From contig NZ_JAABOP010000002.1 of NCBI RefSeq assembly GCF_010671595.1, positions 248,001 to 312,000 of the forward strand: DNA of 64,000 nt, given 5' to 3'. Both the position numbers and the translations under genes were made by a program. This DNA is from Muriicola jejuensis. Lineage in GTDB: Bacteria > Bacteroidota > Bacteroidia > Flavobacteriales > Flavobacteriaceae. This document shows, piece by piece, positions 1-10,247 of this stretch. The notes below the pieces were generated by a model that had not been told where the DNA came from, searched no databases, and saw only the letters and a program-made list of their open reading frames with translations. How positions within the stretch are numbered: position 1 is the first letter of the stretch; each line of letters begins with the position of its first letter.

Positions 1-2
1 CT

Positions 3-929
3 CAGGATGCCCTGGTCATGAACCTGGACGACCTGCTTTGTGTGGGCGTCACTGAAAATATCCTCCTGTCATCCACTATTGGAAGAAATAAAAACCTCAT
101 TCCCGGAGAGGTGATCGAAGCTATCATTACCGGGACCGAGGAGTTCATTGAGGCTATGGGGGCTCATGGGGTGAAGATCCAATCGACCGGAGGGGAGACT
201 GCCGATGTGGGCGACCTCGTGAGGACCATCATCGTAGATTCGACGGTCACGGCTCGGATCCGAAGGGACAAGGTCATCGACAATGCCCGCATCAGGCCGG
301 GCGATGTCATAGTGGGCCTGGCCTCTTTTGGAAAATCGACCTACGAATCGGAATACAATGGCGGGATGGGAAGCAACGGCCTCACCTCGGCCCGTCATGA
401 TGTGTTCGGCAAAGAGTTAGCAAAGCGCTATCCCGAGAGTTTTGACCCTTCCGTGCCCGAGGATCTCGTATACTCCGGAAAATTAAAACTGACAGACACG
501 GTTGCTGATGTTCCCCTGGACGCCGGGAAACTGGTCTTGTCACCTACGCGCACCTATGCCCCGGTGATCAAAAAGATTCTGGAAAAATACGGTCCGAATG
601 AACTCCACGGTATGGTGCACTGCAGCGGAGGGGCCCAGACCAAGATCCTTCATTTCCTGGACAGGAACCACGTGATCAAGGATAACCTGTTTCCCGTTCC
701 CCCTTTGTTCCGGTTGATACAGGAACAATCGGGCACCGACTGGAAAGAGATGTACCAGGTATTCAATTGCGGCCATCGCATGGAGCTTTACGTGGAAGAA
801 CAGATCGCCTCAGACCTGATCTCCATTTCCGAAAGTTTCGGGATACCCGCCCTGGTCATTGGGAGGGTGGAAGCGCATCCTCAAAAGAAGCTGACCATCG
901 AGGGTCCGAACGGGACGTATTCATATTAG
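3..929 (+). CDS. purM: Phosphoribosylformylglycinamidine cyclo-ligase (AIR synthase), 5' end outside the window
   Basis: PurM closes the imidazole ring in step five of purine synthesis, turning FGAM into AIR with ATP. The reading frame is open from base 3 and already coding there, so the gene starts upstream; the ATG at 18 is internal. The first visible residues, DALVMNLDDLLCVGV, and the later TGGETADVGDLVR stretch are typical of the PurM ATP-binding half, and HCSGGAQTKILHF belongs to the C-terminal half. The 309 residues present are most of the protein. A Rieske gene follows after 52 bp on the same strand. The family call is firm; only the N-terminus is missing. Confidence 0.93.
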   Translation, partial: QDALVMNLDDLLCVGVTENILLSSTIGRNKNLIPGEVIEAIITGTEEFIEAMGAHGVKIQSTGGETADVGDLVRTIIVDSTVTARIRRDKVIDNARIRPGDVIVGLASFGKSTYESEYNGGMGSNGLTSARHDVFGKELAKRYPESFDPSVPEDLVYSGKLKLTDTVADVPLDAGKLVLSPTRTYAPVIKKILEKYGPNELHGMVHCSGGAQTKILHFLDRNHVIKDNLFPVPPLFRLIQEQSGTDWKEMYQVFNCGHRMELYVEEQIASDLISISESFGIPALVIGRVEAHPQKKLTIEGPNGTYSY

Positions 930-981
930 GTATACGATTCTTTCCAAAGCTTCGTTCTCTTATAAAGAAAACTGCATCCAT

Positions 982-1407
982 ATGGAAAGAAAAGCCTTTT
1001 TGAAGACGCTCGGCGCCGGAGCCGCATTCGCCCTGACCTTCCCCTGTGTTCAGGGATGCTCCAAGGATGAAGCCGGTGGACTACCGGTTCCTACCGGAGT
1101 CGATTTCACCATAGACCTCACCTCAGCCGAAGGGTTACAACTCCAGAACAACGGGGATTTTATTTTAAAGAATGACGTGGTCGTGGTCAGGAACCTGGAG
1201 GGAAATTTTGTCGCCGCCAGTCAGATCTGCAGCCACCAGCAGACGGACCAGGTCCGTTTTGTCACCGATAATGGGGGAATTTTCGAATGCTCCACCCACG
1301 GATCCCGGTTCTCACAAACGGGCACCCCCCTGAATCAGATCACGAACAACCCCCTGAAGATCTTCAATACCGAAGTGAACGGAGATATCCTGAGGGTCTT
1401 CGAATAG
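982..1407 (+). CDS. Rieske-type [2Fe-2S] lipoprotein
   Basis: A 141-residue exported protein. A positively charged N-terminus (MERKAFLK), a hydrophobic stretch and Cys26 in a V-Q-G-C lipobox indicate a signal peptide and lipid anchor. The cluster ligands are visible as C83-x-H85 and C103-x-x-H106. The extra cysteines that form the disulfide in cytochrome bc1-type Rieske proteins are absent (CSHQQ and CSTHGS), so this is more like a ferredoxin or NirD-like Rieske domain with a probably lower potential. The electron partner is unknown. The ATG at 982 is preferred because it gives a complete signal peptide. It sits between purM and prfA, which suggests no functional link. Confidence 0.85.
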   Translation: MERKAFLKTLGAGAAFALTFPCVQGCSKDEAGGLPVPTGVDFTIDLTSAEGLQLQNNGDFILKNDVVVVRNLEGNFVAASQICSHQQTDQVRFVTDNGGIFECSTHGSRFSQTGTPLNQITNNPLKIFNTEVNGDILRVFE

Positions 1408-1529
1408 CCTCGTAGATTTCCTGTTCTCCCTTGCATCGAATTACATAAGCTACGCGCCTGTACACAGTAATTTATCTTCCCGGATTGCCCTAGAATGTTG
1501 TAAATTCGCATCCTAAGGGAAGTTAGACC

Positions 1530-2606
1530 ATGATCGATAAATTAAACATCATAAAACAGCGGTTTGATGAGGTTTCTGACCTTATCATACAACCCGATAT
1601 TATTCAGGACCAGAAAAGGTATGTACAGCTGAACAAGGAGTACAAGGACCTCAAGGAGCTTGTGGATAAGCGCAAGGCCTACCTGGAGCTCAAGAACAAC
1701 ATTAAAGAGGCCGAGGAGATCCTCTCTGCCGGCGCCGAAGAGGAAATGATAGAAATGGCCAAGATGCAACTCGATGAGGCCAAGGAGGCACTGCCCGAAC
1801 TGGAGGAGGAGATCAAGTTGCTGCTCATACCCAAAGACCCTGAGGACGCCAAGGACGTGGTTATGGAGATCCGCGCCGGAACCGGAGGGGACGAGGCCAG
1901 TATCTTTGCAGGCGACCTCTACAGGATGTACGCCAAATACTGCGAATCCAAAGGGTGGAAAACGAATATCATCGATCTTAATGAAGGGACCAGCGGGGGC
2001 TACAAGGAGATCCATTTTGAGGTGACCGGGGAAGATGTGTACGGCACCCTGAAATTCGAGGCAGGAGTACACCGCGTACAGCGGGTCCCCCAGACCGAGA
2101 CCCAGGGGAGGGTGCACACGAGTGCGGCCACCGTCATGGTCTTGCCGGAGGCCGAGGATTTTGATGTCCACGTAGACCCCAAGGACGTAAGGATCGATTA
2201 TTTCTGTTCCTCAGGGCCGGGAGGTCAATCCGTCAATACCACCTATTCTGCAGTTCGGCTTACCCATATTCCCACGGGCATAGTGGCCCAGTGCCAGGAT
2301 GAAAAATCCCAGCACAAGAACAAGGACAAGGCTTTCAGGGTTCTCAGATCCCGCCTGTACGACATGGAACTCCAAAAAAGGCAGGAAGAAGATGCTGCCA
2401 AGAGGAATTCACAGGTGAGCAGCGGTGACCGTTCAGCCAAGATCAGGACCTATAACTACCCTCAGGGAAGGGTTACCGACCACAGGATCGGTCTTACCCT
2501 TTACGATCTTCAGAATATCATGAATGGCGACATACAGAAGATCATCGATGAACTCATGCTGGTTGAGAATACAGAAAAATTGAAGGAAGCCTCCGAAATC
2601 TTCTGA
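1530..2606 (+). CDS. prfA: Peptide chain release factor 1
   Basis: RF1 reads UAA and UAG stop codons in the ribosomal A site and triggers peptide release. The 358 residues match the family length. The PxT codon-recognition motif appears as PQT in [12 protein letters not shown], and the catalytic GGQ appears in [10 protein letters not shown], followed by the usual [10 protein letters not shown] segment. The N-terminal third is predicted coiled coil. PyrF begins only 6 bp after the stop codon, so the two are probably cotranscribed. The PxT motif separates it from RF2, which carries SPF. Confidence 0.97.
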   Translation: MIDKLNIIKQRFDEVSDLIIQPDIIQDQKRYVQLNKEYKDLKELVDKRKAYLELKNNIKEAEEILSAGAEEEMIEMAKMQLDEAKEALPELEEEIKLLLIPKDPEDAKDVVMEIRAGTGGDEASIFAGDLYRMYAKYCESKGWKTNIIDLNEGTSGGYKEIHFEVTGEDVYGTLKFEAGVHRVQRVPQTETQGRVHTSAATVMVLPEAEDFDVHVDPKDVRIDYFCSSGPGGQSVNTTYSAVRLTHIPTGIVAQCQDEKSQHKNKDKAFRVLRSRLYDMELQKRQEEDAAKRNSQVSSGDRSAKIRTYNYPQGRVTDHRIGLTLYDLQNIMNGDIQKIIDELMLVENTEKLKEASEIF

Positions 2607-2612
2607 TCGCAT

Positions 2613-3449
2613 ATGAACACGTCACAACTCCTCGAACAGATAGAGAGGAAGAAATCCTTCCTGTGCATTGGCCTGGATACGGACCTGGACAAGATCCCTC
2701 CCCATTTGCTGGAGGAACCCGATCCCATTTTCGCTTTCAACAAGGCCATCATAGACGCCACCCATCATGCCTGCGTGGCCTACAAACCCAATACGGCTTT
2801 TTACGAGGCCTATGGGATGAAAGGTTGGGCGGCCCTTTCGAAAACCATTGAATACCTGAATACCTCCTATCCTGAGATCTTTACGATCGCCGATGCAAAA
2901 AGAGGGGATATAGGAAATACGGCAACCCGATACGCCCAGGCCTTTTTTAAGGATCTCAGTTTTGACGCGGTCACGGTGGCGCCTTATATGGGTAGGGACT
3001 CTGTGGAACCCTTTCTCAGATTTGAGGACAGGTTCACCATCCTCCTCGCCCTTACTTCCAATCCCGGGGCATTCGATTTTCAAACCCGAATGTCAGATGG
3101 GCAGGAATTGTACAAAAGGGTGCTGGAAACAGCACTCACCTACGAACATTCGGATCGTCTGATGTTTGTGATTGGGGCTACGAAAGCCGAGTATCTGAAG
3201 GAAGTGCGGAAGATCGTCCCGGATCACTTCCTGTTGGTGCCCGGGGTAGGCGCCCAGGGAGGTAGCCTTGAGGAGGTCTGCAGGTTTGGAATGACCGACC
3301 GGGTAGGCTTGCTGGTCAACTCCTCCAGAAAGATACTTTATGCTTCTCAAGGGGCCGATTTTGCCCGGGCGGCTGCCATGGAGGCAGAGACTCTGCAAAA
3401 GGCCATGGAAGAGGAATTACGGAAGAGGAGGTCGTCTCAGGCGAGCTGA
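2613..3449 (+). CDS. pyrF: Orotidine 5'-phosphate decarboxylase
   Basis: PyrF makes UMP from OMP, the last step of de novo pyrimidine synthesis. The signature DAKRGDIGNTATRYA holds the catalytic Asp and Lys residues, and the 278-residue length fits the longer type 2 subfamily rather than the 230-residue E. coli type. The substrate-binding PGVGAQGG loop is present near the C-terminus. It follows prfA closely and is probably in its operon. The last 13 bp overlap the end of a possible small gene on the other strand. Confidence 0.96.
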   Translation: MNTSQLLEQIERKKSFLCIGLDTDLDKIPPHLLEEPDPIFAFNKAIIDATHHACVAYKPNTAFYEAYGMKGWAALSKTIEYLNTSYPEIFTIADAKRGDIGNTATRYAQAFFKDLSFDAVTVAPYMGRDSVEPFLRFEDRFTILLALTSNPGAFDFQTRMSDGQELYKRVLETALTYEHSDRLMFVIGATKAEYLKEVRKIVPDHFLLVPGVGAQGGSLEEVCRFGMTDRVGLLVNSSRKILYASQGADFARAAAMEAETLQKAMEEELRKRRSSQAS

Positions 3450-3631
3450 TCTAGACGCTTTTTAAAGGCATGTGCCTTTCTCTCAAAAAAATCCCCCAGC
3501 TGAGTGCCGGCATAACGACTATCCGAAGCCATATTCATAAATCTCTGGTAATAGCTGATCATTCTGGTAGACGCCTGAGATCCACTTGTGATCGGGGTGG
3601 ACGAGCCCACTTTGCAATGCTGATTTTTCAT
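3437..3631 (-). CDS. Possible small hypothetical protein, 64 residues
   Basis: I do not recognise this protein. It is the only substantial open frame in the 378-bp gap after pyrF. The C-terminal half is a plausible charged amphipathic helix with aromatic residues (YYQRF, DFFERKAHAFKKRL), which looks more natural than a random frame. No signal peptide or membrane segment is visible. On its own strand a weak -7-like sequence, TATCTTTA, lies about 20 bp before the ATG. It is convergent with pyrF and overlaps its end by 13 bp. It could still be a chance frame. Confidence 0.4.
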   Translation of the reverse strand: MKNQHCKVGSSTPITSGSQASTRMISYYQRFMNMASDSRYAGTQLGDFFERKAHAFKKRLDQLA

Positions 3632-3827
3632 AGGTCAAGTCTTTTGCTTAAAGATACGGCTGCCAATAGGTAAAAGGCTCACAATTTTGATGATCGACCC
3701 ATAAAATCGGTGATATTTACCCAAAAATCAACATGGTCTTGATGAATTCTTCACTTTCAGTACGATGTGCGAAATTCATCATGGTAGTGGGAGTCTTTTT
3801 GTATCTTGGAAGGAATAAGAAATAAAA

Positions 3828-4334
3828 ATGACAAAAACAGCCTTCTTTTTAGTTTGTATGCTCACCGCCCATTTGTCATTGGCCCAAAATGCGAATTGCG
3901 CTTGTTGTACGGAGGATCACGGCGCCTTTGATTTTTGGCTTGGTTCCTGGGAAGTATATCTGCCCAATGGGGCCGTTGCAGGAGAAAACCGTATCGAGAA
4001 GATCCAGGGTGGGTGCGTACTAAGGGAGGAGTGGAAGGGTTCCAATGGCAATTTCACAGGAACCAGTTACAACTTTTACAATCCCGGTACGGGTCTGTGG
4101 GAACAGATCTGGCTCGACAGTTCCGGCACCGTTTTGAAATTGAAGGGAAAACGCGTGGATAACCAGATGATCCTTCAATCTGAAGGCACTTTGAACGAGG
4201 ACCAGAGCGAGAGTGTTCAGCGAATAACCTGGACCCTTCTTGAAAACGGGAATGTGCGCCAGGTGTGGGAAGTATTGCGCAATGGTGTTGCCGAGAGTTT
4301 ACTCTTTGATGGGTTGTATAAGAAGAAGCAGTGA
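3828..4334 (+). CDS. Secreted lipocalin-like hypothetical protein (DUF1579-like)
   Basis: A 168-residue protein with a clear signal peptide (MTKTAFFLVCMLTAHLSLAQ) and a mature part beginning with a Cys-rich NCACC segment. The body has the pattern FDFWLGSWEV, then alternating beta strands with W and G residues (GTGLWEQIWLDSSG), seen in small secreted beta-barrel proteins of the DUF1579 or lipocalin-like kind. No catalytic residues can be named. It is monocistronic and followed by a clear terminator at 4353. Export is well supported; the family assignment is by resemblance only. Confidence 0.72.
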   Translation: MTKTAFFLVCMLTAHLSLAQNANCACCTEDHGAFDFWLGSWEVYLPNGAVAGENRIEKIQGGCVLREEWKGSNGNFTGTSYNFYNPGTGLWEQIWLDSSGTVLKLKGKRVDNQMILQSEGTLNEDQSESVQRITWTLLENGNVRQVWEVLRNGVAESLLFDGLYKKKQ

Positions 4335-4352
4335 ACGCTATTTTCTTAACAA

Positions 4353-4380
4353 AAAAAACCGGCCACTACACCGGTTTTTT
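4353..4380 (+). terminator. Rho-independent terminator after the lipocalin-like gene
   Basis: An A-rich arm AAAAAACCGG pairs with CCGGTTTTTT around an 8-base loop, 18 bp after the stop codon at 4334. The right arm runs directly into a T tract, as expected for plus-strand termination. Confidence 0.85.
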
Positions 4381-4607
4381 AAACTAACTAACTCAAAAAT
4401 ACTAACTCAAATAATACGGGTAAAACTATCTTTTTTCTTTTTTTTCGTGGTTAAGCTAAGATTACCAGAAGGTTACCTTACTACGACCTTATTTTTATAA
4501 CGCGACTTTTAGAGAATTATTATAGGATACCCACCCGGATTTAAGGCGAGGCGGAAGGGAAGATCAAAATTTGCGAAAATCGCCTGAATAGCAGGAGGTG
4601 AAAGAAA
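4381..4607. other. Intergenic region with a short direct repeat
   Basis: This stretch between a terminator and the 3' end of the PfkB gene has no credible reading frame. It holds an 11-bp direct repeat, ACTAACTCAAA, at 4387-4397 and 4401-4411, a T-rich run near 4431-4447, and a small dyad (AAGGTTACCTT) near 4470. I see no promoter pointing into it that would define an RNA gene. Confidence 0.4.
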
Positions 4608-5579
4608 CTATTGGCCGTAGTATTCGGCGATCAGCGCATCGGTTTCCGACTTGGATTTAAAGACCTCGAAGGTCTTACCCTGGGTCCTCAAGGCCCCTAA
4701 GGCATTCGCGTATTCAGCGGCCTTTACGGGATCTCCATACACGGCAAATCCATAGGCCAGACCCCCGGCAAAGGAATCTCCACACCCGGTGGTGTCTACC
4801 ACGTGTTCCATGTAGATGGACTTAACGAATTGTTTTTCTATTTTCTCTCCTTTTTTGGTGTAAAAGACACAGCCTTTGGCGTCTAGGGTAACATAGAAAT
4901 ACTTTACGCCTTTTTTCAGGACATGGGCTGCCATCTCATCCAGGTGTTCCGTGCGCTCTTCATTGTAACTGGTCATCTCATCAGCAGAATACTCCCTTTT
5001 GAGCCAGCAGGCCTGAGATTCTTCCAGGTTCATTTTGAGGATGTCGATATAGCGCAGCCAATCGTCCATGTCTACCCAGAATTTGCGGTATCGGTCTCCG
5101 GTCATTCCCATGGAAGTGGTAGGTCCGTGGGCATCGAAGACAATAAGACCTTTGCGGTTCTTCTTGATGTACCTCAGCGTCCTCATGGAGATCTCGAAAT
5201 CGGTGATCGGGATAAATACGTAAGCGTCCATTTCCTCAAGGGGTTTTATGTCCTTGGGCACTATGGGTTTCATACAGGCTGTCTGGCGTTCCAGTCTGTT
5301 GTTCTGGTCGATGAACTTGAGTTCGATGACCGTGCCCCTGTCGTGCTTGCTGGAAATATGGCTGGTATCAATATTGGGATAAGGCGCAAAGAGGTCGATG
5401 ATGTTCTGGTAATCCACCTCGTGAACATGGGATACGGGATAGACCGTTCCTTCCTTCCCAAATAATTTGGATAAAGCGATAACGGGGTGGGAGACACAGC
5501 CATATTTTTTGATGGTCTCCTTGTGGTGGGTTATAATGGTGTCCCTCGGGATGGGTCCTAGAACGGCAATTTTTGTCAT
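4608..5579 (-). CDS. PfkB-family carbohydrate kinase
   Basis: A 323-residue cytoplasmic kinase of the ribokinase/PfkB fold. The C-terminal PfkB signature DTTGCGDSFAGGLAYG contains the anion hole and the catalytic base Asp. The N-terminus (AVLGPIPRDTIITH) is the usual first beta strand, with some departure from the NxD substrate motif of ribokinases. The sugar or nucleoside substrate cannot be told from sequence. The ATG at 5579 is followed directly by the expected first strand. purU lies upstream on the same strand, separated by about 150 bp. Confidence 0.88.
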   Translation of the reverse strand: MTKIAVLGPIPRDTIITHHKETIKKYGCVSHPVIALSKLFGKEGTVYPVSHVHEVDYQNIIDLFAPYPNIDTSHISSKHDRGTVIELKFIDQNNRLERQTACMKPIVPKDIKPLEEMDAYVFIPITDFEISMRTLRYIKKNRKGLIVFDAHGPTTSMGMTGDRYRKFWVDMDDWLRYIDILKMNLEESQACWLKREYSADEMTSYNEERTEHLDEMAAHVLKKGVKYFYVTLDAKGCVFYTKKGEKIEKQFVKSIYMEHVVDTTGCGDSFAGGLAYGFAVYGDPVKAAEYANALGALRTQGKTFEVFKSKSETDALIAEYYGQ

Positions 5580-5733
5580 ATTCTTCTCTGGTCTCCGGCG
5601 TTGGGAAGTTTCTCTTTCTGTCGAGAATTACCTCTGTATTATATCTTTTGGATTGGAGGGGTAATTTATGAAAAATAAAGATAGGAAAGAACTAAAGGAG
5701 ATGAGAGGTTCCATCTCCCTGACCGTTAGCGAA

Positions 5734-6585
5734 TCAGGTGAAGATCACCGTTTTGTTGTTGTATACCATGGTCTTCCGGTTTACGTGGAGCTGAACGGCA
5801 CGGGAGAGTACGAGCTTCTCGAGGTCCCTTCCCTTATCGATAAAGTCGTTAACCTTGTGTACATGGGAAACCCGGGTAATGTCCTGTTCGATAATGGGGC
5901 CGGCGTCGAGTTCTTCGGTCACGTAATGGCTCGTCGCCCCAATGATCTTAACTCCCCGGCTGAATGCGGCGTGATAGGGTTTGGCCCCGGCGAAAGCAGG
6001 CAGGAAGGAGTGGTGGATATTGATGATCTTATTGGGGTACTCTTTGATCAGCCTGGGGGTGACGATCTGCATGTATCGGGCCAGTACCACAAAGTCGACC
6101 TCCTTCTCCCTGAGAAGCTGGAGCTGTTTGTTTTCGGCTTCCTCCTTGGTCTCCCGGGATACGGGAATGAAATAATACGGAATTTCGAACTGGTCGGCGA
6201 TAGGCCTCAGGGTATCGTGGTTGCTGATAATCATGGGGATATCGGCTTTGAGTTCTCCCGTTGAATACCGGATCAGCAGATCGTACAGACAATGGTTGTA
6301 CTTGCTGACGAAAAGGGCCATCTTCGGCCTGGTGGTACTCAGGTGCATACTCCATTGCATGTCGTAAGTAGAGGCGATCTCTTTATCGAATCGCTCTTCG
6401 ACCATTCCCATCGGCTGGGTCCCTTTTGAAAATTCGACCTCCAGGCGCATAAAAAAGACGCCTGCTTCTTCATCTACGTGTTGATCCAGATAGGTGATAT
6501 TCCCTCCTGCCTTATGGATAAAATTCGTAACTGAACTAATGATCCCGCCCTGGTCCGGGCAATGAATGAGAAAAATGGCTTTCAA
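5734..6585 (-). CDS. purU: Formyltetrahydrofolate deformylase
   Basis: PurU hydrolyses 10-formyl-THF to formate and THF, balancing one-carbon pools and feeding formate to purine synthesis. The 283 residues show an N-terminal ACT domain (CPDQGGIISSVTNFIHKAGG) and a formyltransferase-like catalytic domain with NIHHSFLPAF, where the His after Asn is the conserved catalytic residue, and an Asp further on in EELDAGPII. A promoter with TTTG, a 19-bp spacer and TACTTTTA lies just upstream on the minus strand. Confidence 0.95.
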   Translation of the reverse strand: MKAIFLIHCPDQGGIISSVTNFIHKAGGNITYLDQHVDEEAGVFFMRLEVEFSKGTQPMGMVEERFDKEIASTYDMQWSMHLSTTRPKMALFVSKYNHCLYDLLIRYSTGELKADIPMIISNHDTLRPIADQFEIPYYFIPVSRETKEEAENKQLQLLREKEVDFVVLARYMQIVTPRLIKEYPNKIINIHHSFLPAFAGAKPYHAAFSRGVKIIGATSHYVTEELDAGPIIEQDITRVSHVHKVNDFIDKGRDLEKLVLSRAVQLHVNRKTMVYNNKTVIFT

Positions 6586-6605
6586 TACTTATCGGCTTTG
6601 AAGGT

Positions 6606-6636
6606 TAAAAGTACTACAAACTCGAGGTTGACCAAA
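6606..6636 (-). promoter_or_regulatory. Bacteroidota-type promoter of purU
   Basis: On the minus strand TTTG (complement of 6633-6636) is followed after 19 bp by TACTTTTA (complement of 6606-6613), close to the consensus TTTG-N19-TAnnTTTG. It ends 20 bp before the purU ATG. Confidence 0.65.
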
Positions 6637-6728
6637 AGGACCTCAGACTATTATAAAATTCTAAATGGAAGGTATTAATTTTTGCGTTTATCGTAAATTG
6701 CACCCTTGAAAAGGACTATTTATTAGAG

Positions 6729-9700
6729 ATGGAGCAAATCAAGACCTACACCCCGAAAAATAAGATCAGGATCGTCACGGCGGCGTCCCTATTCGATGGC
6801 CATGATGCCGCGATCAATATTATGAGGCGCATCATCCAGGCTACGGGCGTGGAAGTGATTCACCTCGGGCATGACCGATCGGTGGCCGAGGTGGTGGATT
6901 GCGCTATTCAGGAAGATGCCAATGCCATCGCGATGACCTCCTATCAGGGAGGGCATAATGAATACTTTCGATATATGTATGACCTGCTCCAGGAAAGAGG
7001 GGCCGGACATATCAGGATCTTCGGTGGCGGAGGGGGAGTGATCCTACCCGAAGAGATAGACGCTCTGATGAATTACGGGATCACGCGCATCTATTCTCCG
7101 GACGACGGCCGAAAGATGGGGTTACAGGGGATGATCAATGACCTTGTGGAAAAATCTGATTTTAAAACCCCTTCCCTTGTTTTGCCTGACGGGAAGGATC
7201 TGAAAGCGTCTCTTCGCGACAAGGATGCCACGACTATCGCCAGGATGATCAGCCTTGCGGAGAACAGGCATGACGAATACGAAAACTGGATCGAAAAGCT
7301 CGGGAAGCCTGCGAACACCGTACCGGTGCTGGGAATCACCGGTACGGGCGGAGCCGGTAAATCGAGCCTTGTGGATGAGCTGGTGAGGAGATTTCTCTTC
7401 GACTTTTCCGATAAGCATATCGGTATTGTGTCTGTGGATCCTTCCAAGAGGAAGACGGGAGGCGCACTTCTGGGAGACAGGATCCGGATGAATGCCATCA
7501 ACAGTGAAAGGGTATATATGAGGTCCCTGGCCACCCGCCAATCAAACCTCGCCCTTTCTAAATACGTAGGGGAAGCCATCGGTATCTTGCAGCACGCCCA
7601 GTTCGACCTGATCATTCTAGAAACTTCCGGCATTGGTCAGTCCGATACCGAGATCATTGAGCACAGTGACCTTTCCCTTTACGTGATGACGCCAGAATTT
7701 GGTGCGGCCACCCAATTGGAGAAGATAGACATGCTCGATTATGCCGACCTGGTAGCCATCAACAAATTCGACAAACGAGGGGCCCTCGACGCCCTGAGGG
7801 ATGTGCGGAAACAATATGTCAGGAATCACAACCTCTGGGATGCTGATCCCGAAACCCTACCCGTCTACGGCACCATGGCTTCCCAATTCAACGATCCCGG
7901 GATGAACAGCCTATACAAGGCCGTGATGCGAGGTCTGCGTGATAAAGCGGGAAGCGATTTGGAATCTTCATTTGAGACGGCGGGAGAAGAACCTGAGAAA
8001 CGATTTATTATCCCCCCCGCCAGAACCCGTTATCTTTCAGAGATCGCGGAGAGCAACAGGGCCTATGACCAACGGGCCTTCACCCAAAGTAATACGGCCC
8101 AGACCTTGTTTGGCCTGTACAGGTCTGTTCTGTCCCTTTTGGGGGCAGAAGCAGTGGCAGAGAACGGCTCTGAATGGCCATTTCTGACAGAAGCTGGACT
8201 GAATGAGACCGCTTTGGCCAGGGAGGTCCCCGAAGCAAAAAAGGACCTTCTCAACCTGCTGATCGGGGAATTCAACACCGTAAAGCTAAACCTGGACCCT
8301 CACCACTGGCAGACCCTGTACCAGTGGAAATCCCTGGTAAAGCGTTACAGGGAACCTGTTTACCGATTTAAGGTCCGCAACAGGGAATTGGAAATAAGCA
8401 CACACACGGAATCGCTTTCACACCTTCAGATCCCCAAAGTGGCCCTGCCCAGATATGAGGCCTGGGGCGATCTCCTTCGATGGACCCTCCAGGAAAATGT
8501 CCCGGGAAGCTTTCCCTACACAGCCGGACTTTACCCATTTAAGCGCACTGAGGAGGACCCCACCCGCATGTTTGCCGGGGAGGGCGGACCCGAGCGTACC
8601 AACCGCAGGTTTCATTACGTGAGCCTCGACATGAAGGCAAAACGCCTTTCGACGGCATTCGACTCCGTAACCCTTTACGGGAACGATCCTGGCAAGCGGC
8701 CAGACATTTATGGGAAGATCGGGAATGCCGGTGTCTCCATTTGCTGTCTGGATGATGCCAAGAAACTCTATTCCGGCTTCGACCTTACGAATCCCATGAC
8801 CTCGGTCAGTATGACCATAAATGGGCCAGCACCCATGCTATTGGCTTTTTTCCTCAATGCGGCCATTGATCAGAACTGCGAAAAATACATAAGGGAAAAA
8901 GGTCTTGAAGAAGAGACGGAGAAGAAGATCGCTTCCCTTTACAAGGGGAAGGAAAAGGCAAGGCCCCTCTATGCGGGAGAATTGCCGGAAGGCAATAACG
9001 GACTGGGTCTAATGCTCCTGGGGGTAACCGGAGACCAGGTACTGCCAAGGGAGGTATATGACTCGATCAAAGCAAAAACACTGCAGGAGGTAAGGGGAAC
9101 CGTGCAGGCAGATATCCTGAAAGAGGACCAGGCTCAGAATACCTGTATTTTTTCGACAGAGTTCGCTCTTCGACTCATGGGCGACGTACAGGAGTATTTT
9201 ATAGGAAAGAAGGTGCGGAATTTCTATTCGGTCTCCATTTCCGGATACCATATCGCGGAAGCAGGGGCCAATCCCATAACACAGTTGGCCTTTACCCTTT
9301 CCAATGGGTTCACCTACGTAGAATATTACCTGAGTAGGGGTATGGACATCAACAAATTCGGACCCAACCTCTCCTTTTTCTTCTCCAATGGGATAGACCC
9401 GGAATACGCCGTTATCGGGAGGGTGGCCAGGAGGATATGGGCAAAGGCCATGAAGGAGAAGTACGGGGCCGATCCCAGGGCACAGATGCTGAAGTACCAC
9501 ATACAGACCTCCGGTAGGAGCCTGCACGCCCAGGAAATCGACTTTAACGATATACGTACCACCTTGCAGGCCCTGTACGCCATTTACGACAATTGCAATT
9601 CCCTCCATACCAATGCCTATGACGAGGCTATTACGACCCCCACGGAAGAATCCGTGCGCAGGGCTATGGCGATTCAGCTGATCATCAACAAGGAACTGGG

Positions 9701-10193
9701 ACTGGCCAAGAATGAGAATCCCCTGCAGGGATCCTTTATCATTGAGGAACTGACGGACCTGGTAGAGGAAGCCGTTCTGATCGAATTCGACAGGATCACG
9801 GAAAGGGGAGGGGTCCTGGGTGCCATGGAGACCATGTATCAGCGCTCTCAGATTCAGGAGGAAAGCCTTCACTATGAGACCTTAAAGCACAATGGGGACT
9901 ATCCCATCATCGGTGTAAACACCTTCCTGAGTTCCAAGGGCTCCCCTACCATCCTTCCCAAGGAAGTGATCAGGGCCACGGAAGAGGAGAAGGAACGGCA
10001 GTTGTACACGCTCGACAATTTGAAACGGCGTGATCCGAACAAGGCTGAGAAAGGCTTGAAAGAACTTCAGGAGGTGGCGGTCCGCAACGAGAACATCTTC
10101 GAGAAACTCATGGAGGTGGCAAAATACTGTTCCTTGGGCCAGATCACACAGGCATTGTTCCAGGTAGGGGGGCAATACAGGCGCAACATGTGA
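6729..10193 (+). CDS. icmF: Fused isobutyryl-CoA mutase (B12 domain, G-protein chaperone and mutase in one chain)
   Basis: An 1154-residue adenosylcobalamin enzyme that interconverts isobutyryl-CoA and n-butyryl-CoA. Order: cobalamin-binding domain with FDGHDAA (His25 as lower axial ligand), MeaB-like GTPase with P-loop GTGGAGKSS near residue 205, a linker, then the mutase barrel. Two residues separate IcmF from methylmalonyl-CoA mutase: Phe628 in NRRFHYVS where MCM has Tyr89, and Gln803 in AQNTCIFS where MCM has Arg207. Both are the IcmF type, so a branched acyl-CoA without a carboxylate is the likely substrate. The stretch between these two residues seems about 30 residues longer than in the Geobacillus enzyme (from memory). 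An Lrp regulator lies downstream. Confidence 0.93.
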   Translation: MEQIKTYTPKNKIRIVTAASLFDGHDAAINIMRRIIQATGVEVIHLGHDRSVAEVVDCAIQEDANAIAMTSYQGGHNEYFRYMYDLLQERGAGHIRIFGGGGGVILPEEIDALMNYGITRIYSPDDGRKMGLQGMINDLVEKSDFKTPSLVLPDGKDLKASLRDKDATTIARMISLAENRHDEYENWIEKLGKPANTVPVLGITGTGGAGKSSLVDELVRRFLFDFSDKHIGIVSVDPSKRKTGGALLGDRIRMNAINSERVYMRSLATRQSNLALSKYVGEAIGILQHAQFDLIILETSGIGQSDTEIIEHSDLSLYVMTPEFGAATQLEKIDMLDYADLVAINKFDKRGALDALRDVRKQYVRNHNLWDADPETLPVYGTMASQFNDPGMNSLYKAVMRGLRDKAGSDLESSFETAGEEPEKRFIIPPARTRYLSEIAESNRAYDQRAFTQSNTAQTLFGLYRSVLSLLGAEAVAENGSEWPFLTEAGLNETALAREVPEAKKDLLNLLIGEFNTVKLNLDPHHWQTLYQWKSLVKRYREPVYRFKVRNRELEISTHTESLSHLQIPKVALPRYEAWGDLLRWTLQENVPGSFPYTAGLYPFKRTEEDPTRMFAGEGGPERTNRRFHYVSLDMKAKRLSTAFDSVTLYGNDPGKRPDIYGKIGNAGVSICCLDDAKKLYSGFDLTNPMTSVSMTINGPAPMLLAFFLNAAIDQNCEKYIREKGLEEETEKKIASLYKGKEKARPLYAGELPEGNNGLGLMLLGVTGDQVLPREVYDSIKAKTLQEVRGTVQADILKEDQAQNTCIFSTEFALRLMGDVQEYFIGKKVRNFYSVSISGYHIAEAGANPITQLAFTLSNGFTYVEYYLSRGMDINKFGPNLSFFFSNGIDPEYAVIGRVARRIWAKAMKEKYGADPRAQMLKYHIQTSGRSLHAQEIDFNDIRTTLQALYAIYDNCNSLHTNAYDEAITTPTEESVRRAMAIQLIINKELGLAKNENPLQGSFIIEELTDLVEEAVLIEFDRITERGGVLGAMETMYQRSQIQEESLHYETLKHNGDYPIIGVNTFLSSKGSPTILPKEVIRATEEEKERQLYTLDNLKRRDPNKAEKGLKELQEVAVRNENIFEKLMEVAKYCSLGQITQALFQVGGQYRRNM

Positions 10194-10247
10194 TCAGGAC
10201 ATAGGAAGGCAACGAGAAGAAAAGAGCTGATTTTTTTTGTTGGATTC

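Noticed and set aside
4440-4505. Minus-strand sequence that recalls the end of 16S rRNA (AAGGTCGTAGTAAGGTAACC)
   Set aside because: About 15 of 20 bases match the conserved 3' region of 16S, but the match stops there, the anti-SD region is absent and no other rRNA sequence is nearby. Chance or a very old remnant.
5668-6264. A 198-codon plus-strand frame
   Set aside because: It lies opposite purU over its whole length, and purU has clear ACT and formyltransferase motifs. The plus frame has no recognisable domain.
6729-10193. Methylmalonyl-CoA mutase
   Set aside because: The fused GTPase layout and Phe628/Gln803 match IcmF, not MCM.
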